Below are positions 60,535 to 64,000 of a stretch of 64,000 nucleotides of DNA, in pieces. Positions within the stretch are counted from its first letter, which is position 1; each line of letters begins with the position of its first letter. The position numbers and the translations under genes were made by a program. The notes under the pieces are model-generated. The model saw nothing but the letters and a program-made list of their open reading frames with translations, made no database searches and was not told where the DNA came from. The stretch comes from Anaerococcus sp. Marseille-Q5996 (GTDB taxonomy: Bacteria > Bacillota > Clostridia > Tissierellales > Peptoniphilaceae), in the NCBI RefSeq assembly GCF_946893725.1, contig NZ_CAMPPE010000001.1, positions 431,843-495,842 of the forward strand, in the 5' to 3' direction.

Positions 60535-61632
60535 ATGAGATTAGACAATTATTTTATACAATTTACCGAAAATCTCGCTTACCTTGACCTAAAAGATTCA
60601 TCAGCCTATCCAATTTTAGAAGATGTTCCACTTCCAATCTATGTCGATGACATACAAAGTGGGATTATGACAGGCGCCATGAGTGAAAAAATTGAACTTG
60701 AAAATTTCCTAGATGGGATGATTATAAATATTGGAGCGGACAAGGACTTTCTTCATAACGAGGAATATAAAATTATCCTAGCGAATTTCATAGATGATAT
60801 TAGTAAATATGCTTCAAGTAAGGCCATAGGAATTGCTGATGATGACATCAACAAAGCTCTTTTACTCTTAAGAGGTGGCTATATTTTAAATCCAACTGAT
60901 AATTACAATGTATATTTACTTGCAAGATTTTTATGGCCAAGAGCCTTTGAAGTTAACGATAAGTATAAAGAAGATTTTATCAGAGAGGCCTTAGATATCT
61001 TGCAAAATATTATTTCAAATGATGAAAACTTTGCTATTTCATACTATGAACTAGGAAATATCTATACAAATCTTGGCGAATATATTAAAGCACGAAGTTA
61101 TTATAATAATGCCCTTCAAAAAACTGATTCTATCGAAGCCCAAGATGAAATTAGGGACAAGCTAACCGAAATTAATGATAATGCAGAAATCGAAGAAGCC
61201 CTCTATTTCATAGGCAAAAGTGATTACAATGGTGCAATCAAGAAATTGACAGGCCTACTTTCAAATAAAAAACGCGCTGATGCTTATTATTATTTGGGAG
61301 TTGCCTACCAAAATATTGGCCAATATGAAAATTCAATAATGGCCTTTGAAAACTCACTCGATGCTGGAGCTGAATTTAGAGAACTTTACAATGATTATGC
61401 AGTTTCTCTTTATCTAAATGAAAGACAAATCGATGCTTTAAAAATAATCGAAGAAGGCTTAAGTAAATATCCCCAAGACCCAAGATTGGTTTATAACAAA
61501 ATTCAGATAAACCTTACTCTTGGCAATATTGGCAGGGCAAAAGAAGAAATAGATGAACTTTTGACCTATGATGATTTAAGCGATGAGATTAGGTCAAACT
61601 TACTAACAATTAAAGATCAATTCAAAATTTAA
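60535..61632 (+). CDS. Tetratricopeptide-repeat protein
   Basis: This 365-residue cytoplasmic protein has an N-terminal ~110-residue region of unknown type, followed by TPR helical hairpins. Clear repeats are ISYYELGNIYTNLGEYIKAR, AYYYLGVAYQNIGQYENSIM and LYNDYAVSLYLNERQIDAL. TPRs mediate protein contacts, and no enzymatic motif is present. It follows the membrane protein gene by 1 nt and may form a complex with it. It is the last gene of the operon, with a hairpin at the stop. Confidence 0.78.
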   Translation: MRLDNYFIQFTENLAYLDLKDSSAYPILEDVPLPIYVDDIQSGIMTGAMSEKIELENFLDGMIINIGADKDFLHNEEYKIILANFIDDISKYASSKAIGIADDDINKALLLLRGGYILNPTDNYNVYLLARFLWPRAFEVNDKYKEDFIREALDILQNIISNDENFAISYYELGNIYTNLGEYIKARSYYNNALQKTDSIEAQDEIRDKLTEINDNAEIEEALYFIGKSDYNGAIKKLTGLLSNKKRADAYYYLGVAYQNIGQYENSIMAFENSLDAGAEFRELYNDYAVSLYLNERQIDALKIIEEGLSKYPQDPRLVYNKIQINLTLGNIGRAKEEIDELLTYDDLSDEIRSNLLTIKDQFKI

Positions 61633-61652
61633 AGACCCTTAGAGGTCTTTTA
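61631..61652 (+). terminator. Short terminator after the TPR gene
   Basis: The stem AAAGACC / GGTCTTT with a CTTAGA loop is followed by only four T, so it may be leaky. Confidence 0.6.
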
Positions 61653-61677
61653 AAATGAGTAAAATGAAAGAGGCTAT

Positions 61678-63228
61678 ATGATTATAATAAGAAATATCAT
61701 TTTAGAATCAGATAATCCCGATAAATTAAGACAAAAAATATCCAAGCTAATAAATAAAAAAGACTTTGATTACGAGATATATAGAAAGTCTATAGATTCC
61801 AGAAAAGGCATTAAATTCTCCTACCAAGTTCTTGTTGATATCGACCCAAGTGACAAAGAATTAAAAAGAATAAAAAATGCGGATAGGTTTGAATTTAGAC
61901 AATCAAATATAAAAATTAATAATCCACCCAAAGAAGTTTCTATAATAGGAGCAGGCCCATCTGGCTTATTTACAGCCTACGTCCTTGCTCAGAATGGTGT
62001 AAAAGTAAAAGTTTATGAACGTGGTGAGTCCATAGAAGACAGGATAAAAACCATAGAAAACTTTAAAAAAACCGGAAAATTAAATCCTGAATCAAATATC
62101 CAGTTTGGAGAAGGTGGGGCTGGAACATATTCTGATGGAAAATTAACCGCCCGTAGCAAAGACCCGAGAGTTAGAATGGTTTTAGAAACTTTTCATAAGC
62201 ATGGTGCTCCAGATGATATTATGATAGATGCAAAGCCACACATTGGTACAGATTTACTTCGCGATGTAATTATAAATATGCGTGAAGAAATAAAAGAAAA
62301 TGGTGGAGAGTTTTACTTTTCCCACCACTTGGATGATATAAATCTTTCAGATCAAAGTGTAGAAAATATAATTGTCAATGGAAAAAAGATTAAAAGTGGG
62401 GCATATGTCTTAGCTGTCGGACACTCAGCTCGTGATACTTTTGAAATGTTAAGTGATAAAATTTCTATGGAAAATAAAAATTTTGCAGTTGGATTTAGAA
62501 TTGAACACAAAAGACAAACTATAAATGATGCCCAATATAATGGTAAAAAATCTGATATAGAAGGCAATTTATTGCCAGCAGCATCTTATAATCTATCTTA
62601 TAATGACAAAGAAAGCGGTCTTTCTGCATATACATTTTGTATGTGTCCAGGAGGATATGTGGTAAATGCCAGCAGCGAAGAAAATATGACCTGTGTAAAC
62701 GGGATGAGCTACCATGACAGAGATGGAGAAAATTCAAATGCAGCGATTATTGTAACTATAGGAGAAGAAATCTATGGCAATAATTTGCTAGATGGAATGA
62801 GATTTCAAAGAGAAATTGAAAAAAAGACCTATAACTTAACAAAGGGAGATGTTCCAGTACAAAAATTTATAGACTTTAAAGAAAACATAGAAACAACAGA
62901 TTTAGGTGATGTAAAACCATCAATAGAATCTGCCTATAAATTAGCAAATCTAAGGGGCATCTATCCAGCAGCAATTGATAAAATGGTTATAAAAGCAATA
63001 GATTATATGGGAAATAGATTATCTGGATTTTCAGATGATGATGCAATACTATCGGGAGTAGAAACCAGGTCTTCATCACCTATAAGGATGATTAGGGATG
63101 AAGAAAATAAATCTAAAGACATAAACAATTTATATGTAATTGGAGAAGGTAGCGGGCATTCAGGAGGAATAGTATCCTCAGCAGTAGACGGAATTAAAAC
63201 ATCAGAGGCTATTTTAGCAAGAAAATAA
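61678..63228 (+). CDS. FAD-dependent dehydrogenase, COG2509-like (long form)
   Basis: This 516-residue flavoprotein has an ~80-residue N-terminal domain (SYQVLVDIDPSDKELKR) before the Rossmann motif VSIIGAGPSGLFTAYVLAQNG (shortened). FGEGGAGTYSDGKL, AVGFRIEHKRQTIN and the C-terminal IGEGSGHSGGIVSSA follow. The reaction is not established. It shares its core with the protein at 3700-5079 but keeps the extra N-terminal domain. AGAGG precedes the ATG. It is the last protein gene before the rRNA operon. Confidence 0.87.
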   Translation: MIIIRNIILESDNPDKLRQKISKLINKKDFDYEIYRKSIDSRKGIKFSYQVLVDIDPSDKELKRIKNADRFEFRQSNIKINNPPKEVSIIGAGPSGLFTAYVLAQNGVKVKVYERGESIEDRIKTIENFKKTGKLNPESNIQFGEGGAGTYSDGKLTARSKDPRVRMVLETFHKHGAPDDIMIDAKPHIGTDLLRDVIINMREEIKENGGEFYFSHHLDDINLSDQSVENIIVNGKKIKSGAYVLAVGHSARDTFEMLSDKISMENKNFAVGFRIEHKRQTINDAQYNGKKSDIEGNLLPAASYNLSYNDKESGLSAYTFCMCPGGYVVNASSEENMTCVNGMSYHDRDGENSNAAIIVTIGEEIYGNNLLDGMRFQREIEKKTYNLTKGDVPVQKFIDFKENIETTDLGDVKPSIESAYKLANLRGIYPAAIDKMVIKAIDYMGNRLSGFSDDDAILSGVETRSSSPIRMIRDEENKSKDINNLYVIGEGSGHSGGIVSSAVDGIKTSEAILARK

Positions 63229-63245
63229 AAAAAACTAGAAAAAAT

Positions 63246-63274
63246 TTGACAAGGTAAAAAATAGGGTGTATACT
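63246..63274 (+). promoter_or_regulatory. rRNA operon promoter P1
   Basis: TTGACA (63246-63251) and TATACT (63269-63274) are spaced 17 bp, preceded by an A-rich UP-element-like stretch. Confidence 0.9.
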
Positions 63275-63337
63275 TCTATAGTCACTACGAAAGAACTTGA
63301 GCTTTTAAAAAGCTTTTTAAGAACTTTTAAAAAACAC

Positions 63338-63366
63338 TTGACAAGTTCAAAAAATAGTAGTACACT
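63338..63366 (+). promoter_or_regulatory. rRNA operon promoter P2
   Basis: TTGACA (63338-63343) and TACACT (63361-63366) are spaced 17 bp, with A/T tracts upstream. It repeats the P1 layout 92 bp downstream. Confidence 0.9.
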
Positions 63367-63372
63367 ATAAAA

Positions 63373-63768
63373 GTCGTTAAAAACAACGACACAATGAACC
63401 GGATGTTTAAACAAACATCTAAAATGAAATTTAATATCAATGATTATGTAAAATAAAAACATAATCAACCTATCAATAAATAACAAACAAGTTATTGACA
63501 ACTTTAACCAAGTTGATTCTTTTGATAAAAGGACGATTAACAGGCCAGTCCGGCCAGAAGATGACAAAGTGTGTCTCCACATCATGAGACCCACGGAGTG
63601 GTCGCAGGACGGAACGGCCGAGAAAATGATTCTTATCTATATTATATAGAAAAGGATAAATTTAAATCACGCATTGATTTTAAAATCAGTGTAAATGAAA
63701 AGAGCTTGAATCAAAAAGCTTTTATGAATTAAACTAAAAACTACTATTTAAAATAGTAGCCAAATATT
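63373..63768 (+). other. Pre-16S rRNA leader with a GC-rich structured island
   Basis: There is no gene here. Hairpins are GTCGTT / AACGAC (63373-63390) and GATGTTT-AAAC-AAACATC (63403-63420). A GC-rich island at 63541-63620 can fold with GGCC and GTCC paired to GGAC and GGCC, enclosing a hairpin GTGTGTCTC / GAGACCCAC (one mismatch). Near 16S, AAAAGAGCTT / AAGCTTTT and CTACTATTT / AAATAGTAG form further stems, probably for processing. Confidence 0.7.
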
Positions 63769-64000
63769 TTTCATGAGAGTTTGATCCTGGCTCAGGATTA
63801 ACGCTGGCGGCGTGCATAACACATGCAAGTCGAACGATGAAACTTTACTGACTTCTTCGGAATGATTTAAAGCGGATTAGTGGCGAACGGGTGAGTAACG
63901 CGTGAGTAACCTGCCTTACACAAGGGGATAGCCTCTGGAAACGGAGAATAATACCCTATGAAATTACATTCTCGCATGAGGAAATAATCAAAATGTTTAG
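63769..64000 (+). rRNA. rrs: 16S ribosomal RNA (5' part, continues past the window)
   Basis: The universal 5' sequence AGAGTTTGATCCTGGCTCAG begins at 63776 (E. coli position 8), so the mature end is near 63769. GCTGGCGGCGTGC, ACATGCAAGTCGAACG and GGCGAACGGGTGAGTAACGC follow in normal order. The variable parts resemble Anaerococcus/Peptoniphilaceae. Confidence 0.98.

Noticed and set aside
63480..63525. Third rRNA promoter at TTGACA 63494
   Set aside because: No acceptable -10 occurs at 16-18 bp; the site is probably part of leader structure.
63235..63594. Leftward 119-residue reading frame in the rRNA leader
   Set aside because: It lies antisense to two consensus rRNA promoters and a structured leader, and its composition (hydrophobic, Phe/Leu-rich) is that of a chance frame.

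Overview
The window is a gene-dense chromosomal segment from an AT-rich, low-GC anaerobic Firmicute. The start of a 16S rRNA gene at the right end, the superoxide reductase, the monomeric [FeFe]-hydrogenase, Shine-Dalgarno sites of the AGGAGG type and the overall gene set fit the family Peptoniphilaceae, most probably Anaerococcus. That name is inferred from memory of 16S and protein motifs, not from a search. I see no prophage, insertion sequence or CRISPR array.

Left part (1-16 kb): the tail of an unknown membrane protein; a leftward HAD phosphatase/glutaredoxin pair; an orphan class B sortase overlapping an OGG-type DNA glycosylase; a UPF0340 protein; the first of two COG2509-like FAD dehydrogenases with an alpha/beta hydrolase; a THUMP methyltransferase with an L,D-transpeptidase; a tightly overlapping run (ecfA1-ecfA2-ecfT-truA-membrane protein-DUF4097 protein); recQ; and a leftward asnA.

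Phosphate region (16.4-24.6 kb): an NCS2 purine/uracil permease behind a hairpin leader, then a complete pstS-pstC-pstA-pstB-phoU-phoB-phoR operon. Its PstS is circularly permuted: the half that is C-terminal in ordinary PstS comes first and the N-terminal half follows. PstB carries a long N-terminal extension. I consider this the most unusual locus in the window.

Middle (24.6-39 kb): a small cysteine protein, a group-B-like [FeFe]-hydrogenase and a TauA/SsuA-type ABC importer in one operon; murJ; a leftward MoxR ATPase/VWA pair facing a MarR-regulated heterodimeric ABC exporter; and a leftward FetAB-type (UPF0014) transporter.

tRNA island and following genes (39-47.5 kb): tRNA-Gly(GCC) and tRNA-Cys(GCA) are separated by three GC-rich 52-bp tandem repeats. 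Then come a DUF6873-like protein, brnQ, hisS, superoxide reductase, an unknown protein with a YbaK-type deacylase, a metallo-beta-lactamase-fold protein and two degV paralogues separated by a candidate small RNA or leader.

Translation block (47.5-64 kb): an L20-type leader precedes infC (AUA start)-rpmI-rplT-trmH. A Phe T-box precedes pheS-pheT-zapA-U32 peptidase-mutS2-argS-membrane protein-TPR protein. The second COG2509 FAD protein follows, and finally an rRNA operon with two consensus promoters, a structured leader and the first ~230 bases of 16S rRNA.
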